From: Pseudothermotoga hypogea DSM 11164 = NBRC 106472
Lineage (GTDB): Bacteria > Thermotogota > Thermotogae > Thermotogales > DSM-5069
Reading direction: 5' to 3'
Length of the DNA: 64,000 bases
Assembly: GCF_000816145.1 (NCBI RefSeq)
Contig: NZ_CP007141.1
Coordinates: 248,001-312,000, forward strand
Below the pieces are notes generated by a model. That model worked only from the letters and a program-made list of their open reading frames with translations, searched no databases and was not told the origin of the DNA. This document shows positions 17,813 to 26,389 of the stretch, one piece after another (position 1 is the first letter of the stretch; every line of letters starts with the position of its first letter). The position numbers and the translations under genes are program-made.

Positions 17813-17995
17813 ATGGCGAATCCAAAACAAAAGAGGTCAAGGTCGAGAACGCACATGAAGAGGGCCAAGATCTACAGACCCATAAGTGTCCCGATGGCTG
17901 TCTGCCCCAACTGTGGTCAACCCAAATTGCCGCATAGAGTCTGTCTGCATTGTGGTTATTACAACGGCAAACAAATCCTCGAAGTAGCGGAGTGA
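17813..17995 (+). CDS. rpmF: 50S ribosomal protein L32
   Basis: The 60-residue protein has the basic L32 N-terminus (MANPKQKRSRSRTHMKRA) and a zinc ribbon of the C+ type with CPNCG and CLHCG pairs. It lies between yceD and plsX, 3 nt from each, the arrangement found in many bacteria. It is a structural protein of the large ribosomal subunit. Confidence 0.98.
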   Translation: MANPKQKRSRSRTHMKRAKIYRPISVPMAVCPNCGQPKLPHRVCLHCGYYNGKQILEVAE

Positions 17996-17998
17996 GGC

Positions 17999-18988
17999 AT
18001 GCCGAGAATAGGTCTCGACGTCATGGGAGGGGACAAGGCGCCTGTCGAGATCGTTGAGGGCGCCAGGCAGTTTCTTGCGGATGGAAAAGCTGAACTGATA
18101 CTGGTCGGAACAAAACAGGCGCTCAAGGATATAGATAACGTTGAAAAAGTGGAAGTGAACGACTTCCTTCCCATGGACGTAAGGCCCACCGAAGTGTTGC
18201 GCAGGAAGAACTCCTCCATGTACGTGGGCCTGCAACTCCTCAAAGAGAAAAAGATAGACGCCTTCGTGAGCGCCGGGAATACCGGTGCTCTTTTTGCTGG
18301 AGCAACGTTCGTGCTCGGTAGAATCGAGCATGTGGATAGACCAGCGCTGGCCGTTCCAGTTCCATCTCTCAAAGATTTCACGATCTTGATAGATGCCGGC
18401 GCAAACGTTCGTGTGAGGGCCGAACATCTTCTGGATTTCGCAGTCATGGGTCTTGCGTACGCGAAGGTCCTGGGGAAGGATCGGGCAAAACTTGGATTGC
18501 TCAACGTGGGAGAAGAAGAGAACAAAGGTGACGAGACCACGAAGGAGGCCTACGAACTTCTCAGGACTCACCTCGCCGAAAATTTCGCTGGTAACGTTGA
18601 GGGACACGACATAAACGCTGGAAAGGTAGATGTGGTCGTATGCGATGGCTTTTCTGGTAACGTGGCGATGAAAACTATGGAAGGCACAGCGAAGATGATC
18701 GTTACGATTCTCAAGGAACAAATAAAGCGTTCGTCTTTCTTTGCAAAATTGGGTGCATTGATGCTGTCGCGAACGCTGAGAAAAATGATGGAAAAACTCG
18801 ATCCAAGAACCTACGGTGGAGGTTTCATACTGGGCGTCAACGGATTGGTCATTAAGGCGCACGGTTCCTCCGACAGGAAGGCGATAAAAAACGCGCTGGA
18901 AGTTGCACTGAAAGGTGTTCAGATGAATCTCGTTGAGAAGATTGCGGGGGAGATCGCTCGTGTGCGGGATAGTGGGGCTGGTAGGTGA
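17999..18988 (+). CDS. plsX: Phosphate acyltransferase PlsX
   Basis: PlsX makes acyl-phosphate from acyl-ACP for the first acylation of glycerol-3-phosphate. The 329-residue protein begins with the diagnostic RIGLDVMGGDKAP and has SAGNTGALFAGAT near 91, NVGEEENKGDE near 170 and VCDGFSGNVAMKTMEG near 213. It follows rpmF by 3 nt. Its end overlaps glmS by 29 nt. No fapR or fabH is present nearby. Confidence 0.97.
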   Translation: MPRIGLDVMGGDKAPVEIVEGARQFLADGKAELILVGTKQALKDIDNVEKVEVNDFLPMDVRPTEVLRRKNSSMYVGLQLLKEKKIDAFVSAGNTGALFAGATFVLGRIEHVDRPALAVPVPSLKDFTILIDAGANVRVRAEHLLDFAVMGLAYAKVLGKDRAKLGLLNVGEEENKGDETTKEAYELLRTHLAENFAGNVEGHDINAGKVDVVVCDGFSGNVAMKTMEGTAKMIVTILKEQIKRSSFFAKLGALMLSRTLRKMMEKLDPRTYGGGFILGVNGLVIKAHGSSDRKAIKNALEVALKGVQMNLVEKIAGEIARVRDSGAGR

Positions 18989-20780
18989 GATCGTCGTTTC
19001 TGACCTCATAGAAGGCCTTGAGAAACTCGAATACAGAGGTTACGATTCGGCGGGTGTAGCTTTCCTTCGAGACTCTTCTTTATGTGTTGAGAAAAACAAG
19101 GGCAGGGTTGCCTCGCTGAAGGAAAAGCTTTCCGAACTGCTCAACGAAAGGATCACACTGGGTATCGCGCACACGCGCTGGGCAACACATGGAGAACCAA
19201 ATGACATCAACGCACATCCGCACACGGATTGCCAATCAAAACTTTGTGTTGTACACAACGGAATCATAGAGAACTTCAAAGAGCTCAAAAAGAGACTTGA
19301 GGAAGTTGGCCACAGGTTCGTCTCCGACACCGACACCGAAGTGATTCCACACCTCATCGAAGAGTACTACACAACAGACCTCGTGGAAGCTGTGAGGAAA
19401 GCCGTGAAACTGCTCGAAGGTAGCTTCGCAATAGCCGTCATCCACGTTGATCATCCGGACATCATCGTGGGTACAAGGAAGGGTTCTCCCTTGATCTTGA
19501 CCGTTGGCAACGGAGTCGCAGGAATAGCTTCGGATGTGACACCTTTACTGAAGTACTCTAAGGACATGGTTTTTCTCGAAGATGGAGACATTTTCTGCGT
19601 CTCGAAGGGTGGTTTCGAAGTTTTCGACGTGGTCGGACGCAAGAAAGAGAGAAAGCCAACACACATCGACTGGACGTACGAGACGGCACAGAAGTCTGGC
19701 TACAAACATTACATGTTGAAGGAGATCTTCGAAGAACCATCCTGTGTTGCCGCGACATTGTCCGGAAGGATCAAATCTGCGAAGGTACATTTGCCGGAAA
19801 TCGAAGAGCTACAGGATCTGCTCGCGAGTTCGAAAACGTTGAAAGTTGTTGCCTGTGGAACGAGCAGCTACGCGGCGCTTTCCTTCAAGTATTTTCTCGA
19901 GAATCTGAGCGACGTGTGTGTCGATGTGGAAGTTTCTTCCGAATTCAGATACAAAAGGCCGAACTTTGACGAAAACACTGTTTTGGTTGCCGTTTCACAA
20001 TCTGGAGAGACTGCGGACACTCTGGAATCCGTGAGACTGGCAAAGTCGAAAGGTGCGAAGGTCCTGGCGATCACCAACGTCGTGGGTTCAACTCTGATGA
20101 GAGAATCGGATCACACGCTGTTGCTCAACGCAGGGCCTGAGATAAGTGTTGCGGCAACGAAAAGTTACGTGACGCAACTGGTGCTGTTGTACCTGCTTGG
20201 GCTGAAGATAGTTGAGCTGAGAGATCAGTGGAACGAGCGTTGCACAAAGCTGATCGATAGTTTGCTGAGGCTTCCCGAAGTTCTGGATGCAACGTTGAGC
20301 AGGGCAGAACACATAAAGGAGGTCGCCTTGAAGTACAAGGATTTTCAGCATTTCATGTACATAGGAAGGGGTTTGGGCTATCCAACGGCACTCGAAGGAG
20401 CGCTGAAGCTCAAAGAGATAAGTTACATCCATGCGACTGCGTACCCTGCAGGTGAGTTGAAGCACGGGCCAATCGCACTGCTTGGGCCAGAATTTCCGGT
20501 TTTCGCGATCGCGCCATTCGATGCGCTGTATGCCAAAATGAAGAACAACATGATCGAATGCAAGGCTCGAAAGACGAAGCTTGTAGTGCTAACCAGCGAT
20601 GACTGTGAAGATGTCCGTGAGATCGCGGACGATGTGCTGAGTGTGAACTCGTTTTCTGAGCAGTTGTATCCCGTACTCATGGCACCAGTGATCCAGCTTT
20701 TTGCCTACTACATCGCCGATGCCCTTGGACATGATCCGGACAAACCAAAAAATTTGGCGAAGAGCGTGACGGTGGAGTGA
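18960..20780 (+). CDS. glmS: Glutamine-fructose-6-phosphate aminotransferase GlmS
   Basis: GlmS makes glucosamine-6-phosphate from fructose-6-phosphate and glutamine for peptidoglycan precursors. The 606-residue protein fits the family length only when started at GTG 18960. That codon is followed directly by the catalytic Cys (M-C-G-I-V-G) and preceded by GGGGGAGA. The glutaminase domain covers about 1-235, with HTRWATHG near 70. Two SIS domains follow, with ACGTSSYA and SQSGETADT. The protein ends with NLAKSVTVE. No GlmS ribozyme can fit, because the start lies inside plsX. Confidence 0.97.
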   Translation: MCGIVGLVGEIVVSDLIEGLEKLEYRGYDSAGVAFLRDSSLCVEKNKGRVASLKEKLSELLNERITLGIAHTRWATHGEPNDINAHPHTDCQSKLCVVHNGIIENFKELKKRLEEVGHRFVSDTDTEVIPHLIEEYYTTDLVEAVRKAVKLLEGSFAIAVIHVDHPDIIVGTRKGSPLILTVGNGVAGIASDVTPLLKYSKDMVFLEDGDIFCVSKGGFEVFDVVGRKKERKPTHIDWTYETAQKSGYKHYMLKEIFEEPSCVAATLSGRIKSAKVHLPEIEELQDLLASSKTLKVVACGTSSYAALSFKYFLENLSDVCVDVEVSSEFRYKRPNFDENTVLVAVSQSGETADTLESVRLAKSKGAKVLAITNVVGSTLMRESDHTLLLNAGPEISVAATKSYVTQLVLLYLLGLKIVELRDQWNERCTKLIDSLLRLPEVLDATLSRAEHIKEVALKYKDFQHFMYIGRGLGYPTALEGALKLKEISYIHATAYPAGELKHGPIALLGPEFPVFAIAPFDALYAKMKNNMIECKARKTKLVVLTSDDCEDVREIADDVLSVNSFSEQLYPVLMAPVIQLFAYYIADALGHDPDKPKNLAKSVTVE

Positions 20781-20784
20781 TGCA

Positions 20785-21117
20785 ATGGAATTTTTAAAGA
20801 AACTGTTCGACCTCATGAACGAAAAGGAAGCAATCAACACTGTGGTGCTTGACATGAGAAAAACACCGATGCCAGCGGATTTCTTCGTGATCGCCACTGC
20901 GAACTCTCAAACACACATGGGTACTCTGAGAAATGCAGTGGTCGAGTTCTTTTTGACCAACGGTCACTCGCTCATCTACTACGACAAGGGAGAAGGCTAC
21001 GACTGGCTGTTGATAGACGCTGGAGACATCGTTGTGCACATCTTCACTACACGCGGCAGAGAATTCTACGATCTTGAAGGTCTATGGAGCGATGCGGTCA
21101 AGCTCTTTCAAGCTTGA
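20785..21117 (+). CDS. rsfS: Ribosomal silencing factor RsfS
   Basis: A 110-residue RsfS/Iojap protein, which binds L14 on the large subunit and blocks subunit joining during starvation. It has ADFFVIATANSQTHMGTL near residue 30 and EGYDWLLIDAGDIVVHIF near 70, both typical. It sits 4 nt after glmS and overlaps the convergent fba end by 10 nt. Several bases after the glmS stop supply only a weak ribosome site. Confidence 0.95.
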   Translation: MEFLKKLFDLMNEKEAINTVVLDMRKTPMPADFFVIATANSQTHMGTLRNAVVEFFLTNGHSLIYYDKGEGYDWLLIDAGDIVVHIFTTRGREFYDLEGLWSDAVKLFQA

Positions 21118-22040
21118 CCGCTGCAACCAAGAACGTTCCTCATCTTGTGCTTGACAAGTTGCTTTATCGCTTCGCGCGCAGGTCCAAGGTATTTTCTCGG
21201 ATCGAACTCCTCAGGATGCAGTGCGAACACTTCTCGTATCGTGGCGGTCATCGCAAGCCTCAAGTCCGTGTCGATGTTGACCTTGCATATACCCATCGTT
21301 GTGGCTTTCCTTATCATGTCTTCAGGTACACCTTGAGCGCCTTCGACCTTTCCACCGTATTTGTTTATCTTCTCGACGAACTCCGGCAAAACGCTCGAAG
21401 CTCCATGAAGGACCAACGGAAAGTTGGGTAACCTATTTGCAATCTCTCTCAGGCGATCGAAATCGAGTTTCGCTTCGCCCTTGAACTTGTAAGCGCCGTG
21501 ACTGGTTCCAATCGCTATGGCAAGTGAATCGACATTCGTCCTCTCCACAAACTCCACAGCCTTGTCCGAGTCGGTCATAAAAGCTTCTCTCTCGCTGACC
21601 ACGACGTGCTCCTCAATCCCCACAAGCCTCCCGAGTTCTCCTTCCACCACGACCCCTCGCGGGTGTGCGTAGTCAACGACCTGTTTGGTGAGCTTGACGT
21701 TCTCCTCGAACGGAAGGTGCGAGCCATCGATCATAACCGAAGTGAAGAAGCCGGTGTCGATTACCGCCTTGCAGAGCTCGAACGAATCTCCATGGTCCAA
21801 GTGCACACATATGGGAATGTCCGGAGCATCTTCTAAGGCTGCTTGAATGAGCTTGATCAAATAAACCTGCTTCGCGTACTTGCGGGCGCCCGCGGAGATT
21901 TGCAGTATCACGGGTGCCCTTTCCTCCTTCGCTGCTTCAATGACGCCCTGAAGAATCTCCATGTTGTTGACGTTGAAGGCCCCTATGGCGTACTTACCGT
22001 AAGCCTTCTCGAACATTCCTTTCGAGCTGACGAGTGGCAT
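21108..22040 (-). CDS. fba: Class II fructose-1,6-bisphosphate aldolase
   Basis: The enzyme cleaves fructose-1,6-bisphosphate in glycolysis using Zn2+. The 310-residue protein has the class II motifs: CVHLDHGDSFE near residue 79 with the two metal His, VEGELG near 132, AIAIGTSHG near 172, LVLHGASS near 208 and CKVNIDTDLR near 251. It starts at ATG 22040 behind GGGAGG. A longer frame would run through the tRNA gene. No terminator is seen between tRNA-Ser and this start, so the two may share a transcript. Confidence 0.96.
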   Translation of the reverse strand: MPLVSSKGMFEKAYGKYAIGAFNVNNMEILQGVIEAAKEERAPVILQISAGARKYAKQVYLIKLIQAALEDAPDIPICVHLDHGDSFELCKAVIDTGFFTSVMIDGSHLPFEENVKLTKQVVDYAHPRGVVVEGELGRLVGIEEHVVVSEREAFMTDSDKAVEFVERTNVDSLAIAIGTSHGAYKFKGEAKLDFDRLREIANRLPNFPLVLHGASSVLPEFVEKINKYGGKVEGAQGVPEDMIRKATTMGICKVNIDTDLRLAMTATIREVFALHPEEFDPRKYLGPAREAIKQLVKHKMRNVLGCSGQA

Positions 22041-22071
22041 ACGCAGACCTCCCAATTGGTGTATTGAAAGC

Positions 22072-22161
22072 TGGCGGAGGCGGTGGGACTCGAACCCACA
22101 AGGGGGCTTCACCCCCACCGATTTTCAAGACCGGCTCCTTAGCCAGTTCGGACACGCCTCC
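22072..22161 (-). tRNA. tRNA-Ser (anticodon UGA)
   Basis: A class II tRNA of 90 nt including an encoded CCA at 22072-22074. The acceptor stem GGAGGCG pairs with CGCCTCC, the anticodon loop is CTTGAAAA with TGA, a long variable arm (GGGGGTGAAGCCCCC) is present, and the T arm GTGGGTTCGAGTCCCAC is standard. Confidence 0.97.
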
Positions 22162-22168
22162 ATTTCAT

Positions 22169-22196
22169 ATTATACTCGCAAGTGGAGCCGTTGAAA
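22169..22196 (-). promoter_or_regulatory. Promoter of tRNA-Ser (and possibly fba)
   Basis: On the - strand a TTTCAA element (22196-22191) is followed after 16 nt by TATAAT (22174-22169), placing the start of transcription at about the tRNA 5' end (22161). The -35 region overlaps the ribosome site of the divergent kinase gene. Confidence 0.65.
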
Positions 22197-22209
22197 AGGA
22201 GGTGCACAA

Positions 22210-23064
22210 ATGCTGGTACTCGGACTGGACGGTGGTGGAACGAGTCTCAAAGCCACGCTTGCAAAGGATGGCAGGGCAATCAAAAGAAAGATCTTCGAAA
22301 AGGGTGTCAACATAAGCGCAGTGAGCGCTGAGGAGCTTGAAAGAACGATCAAAGAAGTGAGAGGTTGGTCTGGACCGGTGGATGAAGTGAGGGCGGCATT
22401 TTCTGGCGCGGGTGATCCCGAGCGGAAGGCAGTCTTGACAGCTGTTCTGGAGAAGTTCTTTGCAAAGTCGTCTCGCATGATTCTATCGGACGCCGAGGCC
22501 CTAATCGCTTGCCTGTACGAGGGAAAACCTTTGACGATCGCGATCGCAGGCACCGGTTCGATAGTGGTCGGTATCGATGAAAATGGCAGGTTCGTTCGTG
22601 CAGGTGGCTGGGGTCATCTCTTCGATGACGAAGCGAGTGCGTTCAGCATCGTGAAAAGTATCATAGTGGAGGCACTACTACACGTGGACGGGCTTGTTGG
22701 TCACGATCCAGTTTTCCACGAGCTGCTGAACTACTATGGTTTTGACAAGCTCGAACAGCTGGCAAACTTACAAAGGTTCAGCGATTTCAAAGAAAAGATT
22801 GCCTCCTTCGCCAGAGTGATGCCAAACACCCAACTGGTGAAGAGAATTATGAAGAAAGAACTGAAACTCTTCACGGACAGGGTCCGTCAGGTGCTTGCCC
22901 TAACGAATGCCGACAGAGTGCTCGGTTTCGGTGGAATGTTCCTTAACGAAGAGTACAGAAACATCTTTTGCTCGATGCTGAGAGACGTGGAATTCGAGCA
23001 TCTAAAACTCCATCTGGACGAAGCGCTCGCTACCAAGACCAATTTGAAGGTCGGGTTCAAATAA
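22210..23064 (+). CDS. BadF/GlcNAc-kinase-type sugar kinase
   Basis: A 284-residue ASKHA-fold kinase of the BadF/BadG/BcrA/BcrD family, in the branch that contains N-acetylglucosamine kinase. It has the phosphate-1 loop GLDGGGTSLKAT, phosphate-2 AIAGTGSI near 116, the GGWGHLFDDEASA signature near 134 and GFGGMF near 238. It lacks the paired Cys of dehydratase activases, so a sugar kinase is preferred. Substrate could be GlcNAc, glucosamine or a related amino sugar. The ATG follows AAGGAGGTGC. A second family member lies at 53994-54956. Confidence 0.82.
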   Translation: MLVLGLDGGGTSLKATLAKDGRAIKRKIFEKGVNISAVSAEELERTIKEVRGWSGPVDEVRAAFSGAGDPERKAVLTAVLEKFFAKSSRMILSDAEALIACLYEGKPLTIAIAGTGSIVVGIDENGRFVRAGGWGHLFDDEASAFSIVKSIIVEALLHVDGLVGHDPVFHELLNYYGFDKLEQLANLQRFSDFKEKIASFARVMPNTQLVKRIMKKELKLFTDRVRQVLALTNADRVLGFGGMFLNEEYRNIFCSMLRDVEFEHLKLHLDEALATKTNLKVGFK

Positions 23065-23067
23065 AAT

Positions 23068-23144
23068 TGGTCGGGGCGACTGGACTTGAACCAGCGACCT
23101 CCTGCTCCCAAGGCAGGCGCGCTTGCCGTCTGCGCTACGCCCCG
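23068..23144 (-). tRNA. tRNA-Pro (anticodon UGG)
   Basis: A 77-nt cloverleaf with encoded CCA (23068-23070). The acceptor CGGGGCG pairs with CGCCCCG. The anticodon arm is CCTGC-CTTGGGA-GCAGG, so the anticodon is TGG. The T arm has GCTGGTTCAAGTCCAGT. It lies 3 nt past the kinase stop, on the opposite strand. Confidence 0.97.
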
Positions 23145-23212
23145 ACCACGTTAAAAATCATACCATCACGGAAAATTCTTTTCAAGACCCTTCGGCCACT
23201 TCTTTCTCGATT

Positions 23213-24544
23213 TCACGCAGTCTTCGAAGTGAAGTTGAACTGCTGGACCTTCATGTACGGTGCGATCTGTGGAAAGTACTCCGAGGCGACGGTCTCGATC
23301 TCTTTGGAGATCGCCTCTATGTTCTGAGTGAACTCGAAGAACTTGACGTTGAATCTCATGTTCTTCACGGCTTTGGTGAGTTGCCCGTTCTCGATGAGGA
23401 ACGTTCCGTCTCGCGTCATACCCGTGAAGATAGCCTCTTGCGGATCGACGATGTTCATGTAATGGAATCTGTTCACGTAGATCCCGCTTTTCGTATTGCT
23501 GAGTATCTCTTCGACGGGCGTATTGGCTGCGTCCACAACCAGGTTCACAGGCACACTGTTGTCCAGATCGTCCAAGCTGAACGTGTGGCCTGTAGGCTTC
23601 TTGTTGAACCTCAATGCCGCACCATGCGCGTACAACACGTTTTTGAACACACCGTTTTCTATGATCGCCATCTTCTCTCTCTTCTTTCCGCATAGATCGT
23701 AGACGAACGGCAGCTGCAGCGGATGTGTGGGGTCGTCGTAGACGTTTAACTCGCTCGGACCTATCTTGGTGCCCAGATACTTCGCAGAAGGGCTTATTTT
23801 GAGTTCATGCGTGTATCCGTTGGTGCAGAGCCAGCCAAAGTACATGAACAGATCACTCACCGCCTCCGGACCGAGTATAACGGTGTAGCTTCCGGGGTCT
23901 ATCTCCACAGGATTCTTTGACATCTTCGCGAACCTCACAGCACGTTCGACCTTCTCATCCACGCTCAATTCCTCGTAACTTTTTGCTACTCCAGAGGCAT
24001 AGCCGCTCGCTGAATCGCACATCGCAACAACGTTGAAGGAAACACCACCGAAAGATTGGTACAGGAACGTTCCGTTCGAACTCATGATGACGTTCTCAGT
24101 CACGTTATCGCTCACATAACCAAAGAGTTGAACGTCATTCGGCGCGATCTTGAGCATTCGATCAAAGACGCTGGCTCTTTGCTCTGCGAAAACTTTCTTG
24201 AGCGATTCGGCCACGTTTTCCACGGGATAACCCACAGAAACTTCTGGAAGACTGAACTCGTAATCGAGAGGTGTTGCGAATTCAAGCATCGTTTCAAGCT
24301 TCTCTTTCAAGGCCTTCAAACCCGGAACGGTCAAATCGTTGCTCGTTGCAAGTGCGATTTTGTTGCCTCTGGTAGCCAGGACTGAAAGTGAAGCTTTGCG
24401 TTCTGCCACGTTCTGATGGATCCTACTGTTGGCAAAGCGCGTCAGCGCCTGATCCTGTTCCCAAACAACCGCAAGAAACTTCAAACCGATGAAGTGTTCG
24501 TTCATGAGCCTGAACAGGTTCCTGTAGAACGCTTCGCCCCTCAT
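23213..24544 (-). CDS. pmbA: TldE/PmbA-type protease subunit
   Basis: The inactive-site partner of the TldD/TldE metalloprotease, which degrades modified or unfolded peptides. The 443-residue protein lacks an HExxxH motif and has TldE-like features: a VILGPEAVSDLF segment near 228, HPLQLPFVYD near 275 and a C-terminal GMTRDGTFLIENG segment near 378. It overlaps tldD as ATGA at 24541-24544. The bicistronic tldD-tldE layout is the common form. Confidence 0.92.
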   Translation of the reverse strand: MRGEAFYRNLFRLMNEHFIGLKFLAVVWEQDQALTRFANSRIHQNVAERKASLSVLATRGNKIALATSNDLTVPGLKALKEKLETMLEFATPLDYEFSLPEVSVGYPVENVAESLKKVFAEQRASVFDRMLKIAPNDVQLFGYVSDNVTENVIMSSNGTFLYQSFGGVSFNVVAMCDSASGYASGVAKSYEELSVDEKVERAVRFAKMSKNPVEIDPGSYTVILGPEAVSDLFMYFGWLCTNGYTHELKISPSAKYLGTKIGPSELNVYDDPTHPLQLPFVYDLCGKKREKMAIIENGVFKNVLYAHGAALRFNKKPTGHTFSLDDLDNSVPVNLVVDAANTPVEEILSNTKSGIYVNRFHYMNIVDPQEAIFTGMTRDGTFLIENGQLTKAVKNMRFNVKFFEFTQNIEAISKEIETVASEYFPQIAPYMKVQQFNFTSKTA

Positions 24545-25986
24545 CTTCTAACACCTACCTTAACCCTTCTGAACCTGGCTGGAGATGTTCCATGTCCCAC
24601 GTGCATCACCTGCATGGGCTGACCCTTACCGCAGTTCGGAACACCCCATACGTGCCAGTAGGACTCATTGGCAATTCCATCACACTTGTTCCAGAAGTTC
24701 GGTGTGATGTCGTAATAAACTGGGTTCTTGAAGATTTTGCCAGTGAGTTTGCCACCCTTTATTTCGTAAGCGATCTCGGTGGCGAACTGGAAGTTCAGTC
24801 TGAGATCGTCTATCGACCAGCTCTTGTTTGTGTCCAGTAAAAAGCCATAATCGATCCCGGCGATCAGTTCTTCAAGCGTGCAATTGCCTGGCAGTAAGTT
24901 TATGTTCGTCATCCTTATGATGGGTGGATGAGACCAGCTGTCGGCCCTGGCAGCACCGTTGGACCTCAGACCCAGCTCAGCCGCAGTTTGCCTGTCCATC
25001 AAATAACCGACGAACAAGCCGTTTTGCACGATGTAGCTCTTCTGCGCTTCGACACCTTCGTCATCGAATCCAAAACTCCCCAGTCCTCCAGCGATCGTAG
25101 CATCTGCCGTGATGTTTACGTGTTCACTACCGTACTTGAGCTTTCCAAGCTTGTCAAGCGTGAGGAAACTTCCACCTGCAAAGCTCAACTCAGAACCCAT
25201 CACTCTGTCAAGTTCACTGGGATGGCCACACGATTCGTGTATTTGTAGTGCAAGTTGATTGCCAGAGATGATCACATCGTACTCTCCAGGTTCTATCTCC
25301 GGTGCGTCCACAAGCATGGCCGCCTCCTCGGCTACTTTTGGTGCGTGATCCAGCAATTTCATCTCCTCGATGAACTCCCAACCTCTCGTGGCATGATCGC
25401 CCCCAAAGCTCGCTGGATAGGATCTCCTTTGGAAACCGGCTTCTCCAAGCGCATCCGCCTCGATCCCAGCGCCCGTTACGTATATTTCCTGGTATATCAC
25501 AGAACCTTCCGTGTTCAGAAACAGTTTATCGATCTTTCGGAAACTCATCGAACCCGTGGCACGAACCACTCTTGGATTTTCCTTCATCTTCAAGGTCGCC
25601 GACTTGAGCAGTTCGATTTTTTCGTTGTCACTGATCAGAAAAGGATCTTTCATCACCCAGGATTTAAACGCAGCCCTGTGGACTGGCTCCGGTGCCAGTT
25701 TGACTTCTTTGTTCGCCCTCTTGTTAGAAGCTATAGCGATTTCCAGGGCCTTCAGTGCTGTCCGCTCAAGCGCTGAGTCACCTCGTTCATCGGTTGCTGC
25801 GAATCCCCAACCGTTCTCGTACAGAACTCTTACGCCTGTTCCTACGTCGACGGAATGTGTGAAGCTCTTGAGAACTCCGTTCTCGACAAAAAGCTCCTGC
25901 CTTGCATGTTCCTCGTAACGGACATCTGCGTACCGAGCACCCTTGCTCACCAAAAAGTTCAGCAATTTTTCCAGCTTCTCCTGCAT
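24541..25986 (-). CDS. tldD: TldD-type metalloprotease subunit
   Basis: The catalytic subunit of TldD/TldE. The 481-residue protein has the zinc motif HESCGH (HExxxH) near residue 253 in LALQIHESCGHPSELDR, plus the N-terminal RYADVRYEE and GTGVRVL segments. Later Cys residues near the C-terminus (WGVPNCGKGQP) match the family's third zinc ligand. The ATG 25986 has GGGAGGTAGGTGA upstream. A 14-bp hairpin at 26011-26042 separates it from the small gene upstream. Confidence 0.94.
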   Translation of the reverse strand: MQEKLEKLLNFLVSKGARYADVRYEEHARQELFVENGVLKSFTHSVDVGTGVRVLYENGWGFAATDERGDSALERTALKALEIAIASNKRANKEVKLAPEPVHRAAFKSWVMKDPFLISDNEKIELLKSATLKMKENPRVVRATGSMSFRKIDKLFLNTEGSVIYQEIYVTGAGIEADALGEAGFQRRSYPASFGGDHATRGWEFIEEMKLLDHAPKVAEEAAMLVDAPEIEPGEYDVIISGNQLALQIHESCGHPSELDRVMGSELSFAGGSFLTLDKLGKLKYGSEHVNITADATIAGGLGSFGFDDEGVEAQKSYIVQNGLFVGYLMDRQTAAELGLRSNGAARADSWSHPPIIRMTNINLLPGNCTLEELIAGIDYGFLLDTNKSWSIDDLRLNFQFATEIAYEIKGGKLTGKIFKNPVYYDITPNFWNKCDGIANESYWHVWGVPNCGKGQPMQVMHVGHGTSPARFRRVKVGVRR

Positions 25987-26010
25987 TCACCTACCTCCCT
26001 TCACAACAAC

Positions 26011-26042
26011 GAAGAAAGCAGGGACTAATCCCTGCTTTCTTC
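26011..26042 (-). terminator. Hairpin terminator between the small ORF and tldD
   Basis: A perfect 14-bp inverted repeat (left arm 26011-26024, right arm 26029-26042) with a 4-nt loop. On the - strand it is followed by TTTCTTCGTTGTT, a moderately U-rich run. The TAG stop of the small ORF lies in the loop, so translation of that ORF runs through the first arm. Confidence 0.7.
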
Positions 26043-26222
26043 CTCGTCATCGCTGAGTATCTGTTTGAGTGCTCTTTCTATGTTTTCTTCGCTCATCTTC
26101 TGTCCAGACTGGAGTATCATCAGAGCTGCTTTGATCACAACGATTCGAGGATAGTGTTTCATGAGTCTTTGGATCGGGTCGGGTTTCAGGGTCTTCGTTT
26201 CCAAGGTGATCACCGTCCTCAT
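26025..26222 (-). CDS. Small helical protein of unknown function
   Basis: A 65-residue open frame starting at ATG 26222. It has a mixed N-terminus, a hydrophobic helix (PRIVVIKAALMILQSG) and an acidic C-terminal helix ending in DDEEESRD. I do not recognise a family. Codon use resembles the neighbours, and it sits in the same direction as tldD, divergent from tRNA-Met. Its stop lies inside a terminator loop. There is no ribosome site better than GGGCATGA-like bases, so it remains tentative. Confidence 0.5.
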   Translation of the reverse strand: MRTVITLETKTLKPDPIQRLMKHYPRIVVIKAALMILQSGQKMSEENIERALKQILSDDEEESRD

Positions 26223-26226
26223 GCCC

Positions 26227-26255
26227 TTGACACGAACAAGGGCTCGCTGTATAAT
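26227..26255 (+). promoter_or_regulatory. Perfect consensus sigma70 promoter for tRNA-Met
   Basis: TTGACA at 26227-26232, a 17-nt spacer, and TATAAT at 26250-26255: exact consensus at both elements and optimal spacing. It is placed 13 nt before the tRNA. Confidence 0.92.
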
Positions 26256-26268
26256 GAACTGTGGTTAC

Positions 26269-26344
26269 GGGCTCGTAGCTCAGTAGGTAGAGCGCCCGGC
26301 TCATAACCGGGTGGTCGGGGGTTCGAAGCCTCCCGAGCCCACCA
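26269..26344 (+). tRNA. tRNA with CAU anticodon (elongator Met or Ile2)
   Basis: A 76-nt cloverleaf with encoded CCA. The acceptor GGGCTCG pairs with CGAGCCC; the anticodon loop is CTCATAA. The anticodon stem is CCCGG/CCGGG, so the three G-C pairs diagnostic of the initiator are absent, and the first acceptor pair is a normal G-C. It is therefore elongator tRNA-Met or a lysidine-modified tRNA-Ile; sequence alone does not decide. Confidence 0.95.
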
Positions 26345-26346
26345 AG

Positions 26347-26369
26347 AAGGGAGCGAATAGCTCCCTTTT
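26347..26369 (+). terminator. Terminator of the tRNA(CAU) transcript
   Basis: An 8-bp stem AAGGGAGC / GCTCCCTT with a 5-nt loop, starting 3 nt after the tRNA and followed by TTC TTATC. Confidence 0.75.
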
Positions 26370-26389
26370 CTTATCTGAATTTTACCACC

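Noticed and set aside
17837-19009. A 390-codon - strand frame opposite rpmF and plsX
   Set aside because: It is antisense to two unmistakable genes and has low-complexity His/Arg-rich sequence.
26269-26344. Initiator tRNA-fMet
   Set aside because: The three consecutive G-C pairs of the initiator anticodon stem and the unpaired first acceptor position are absent.
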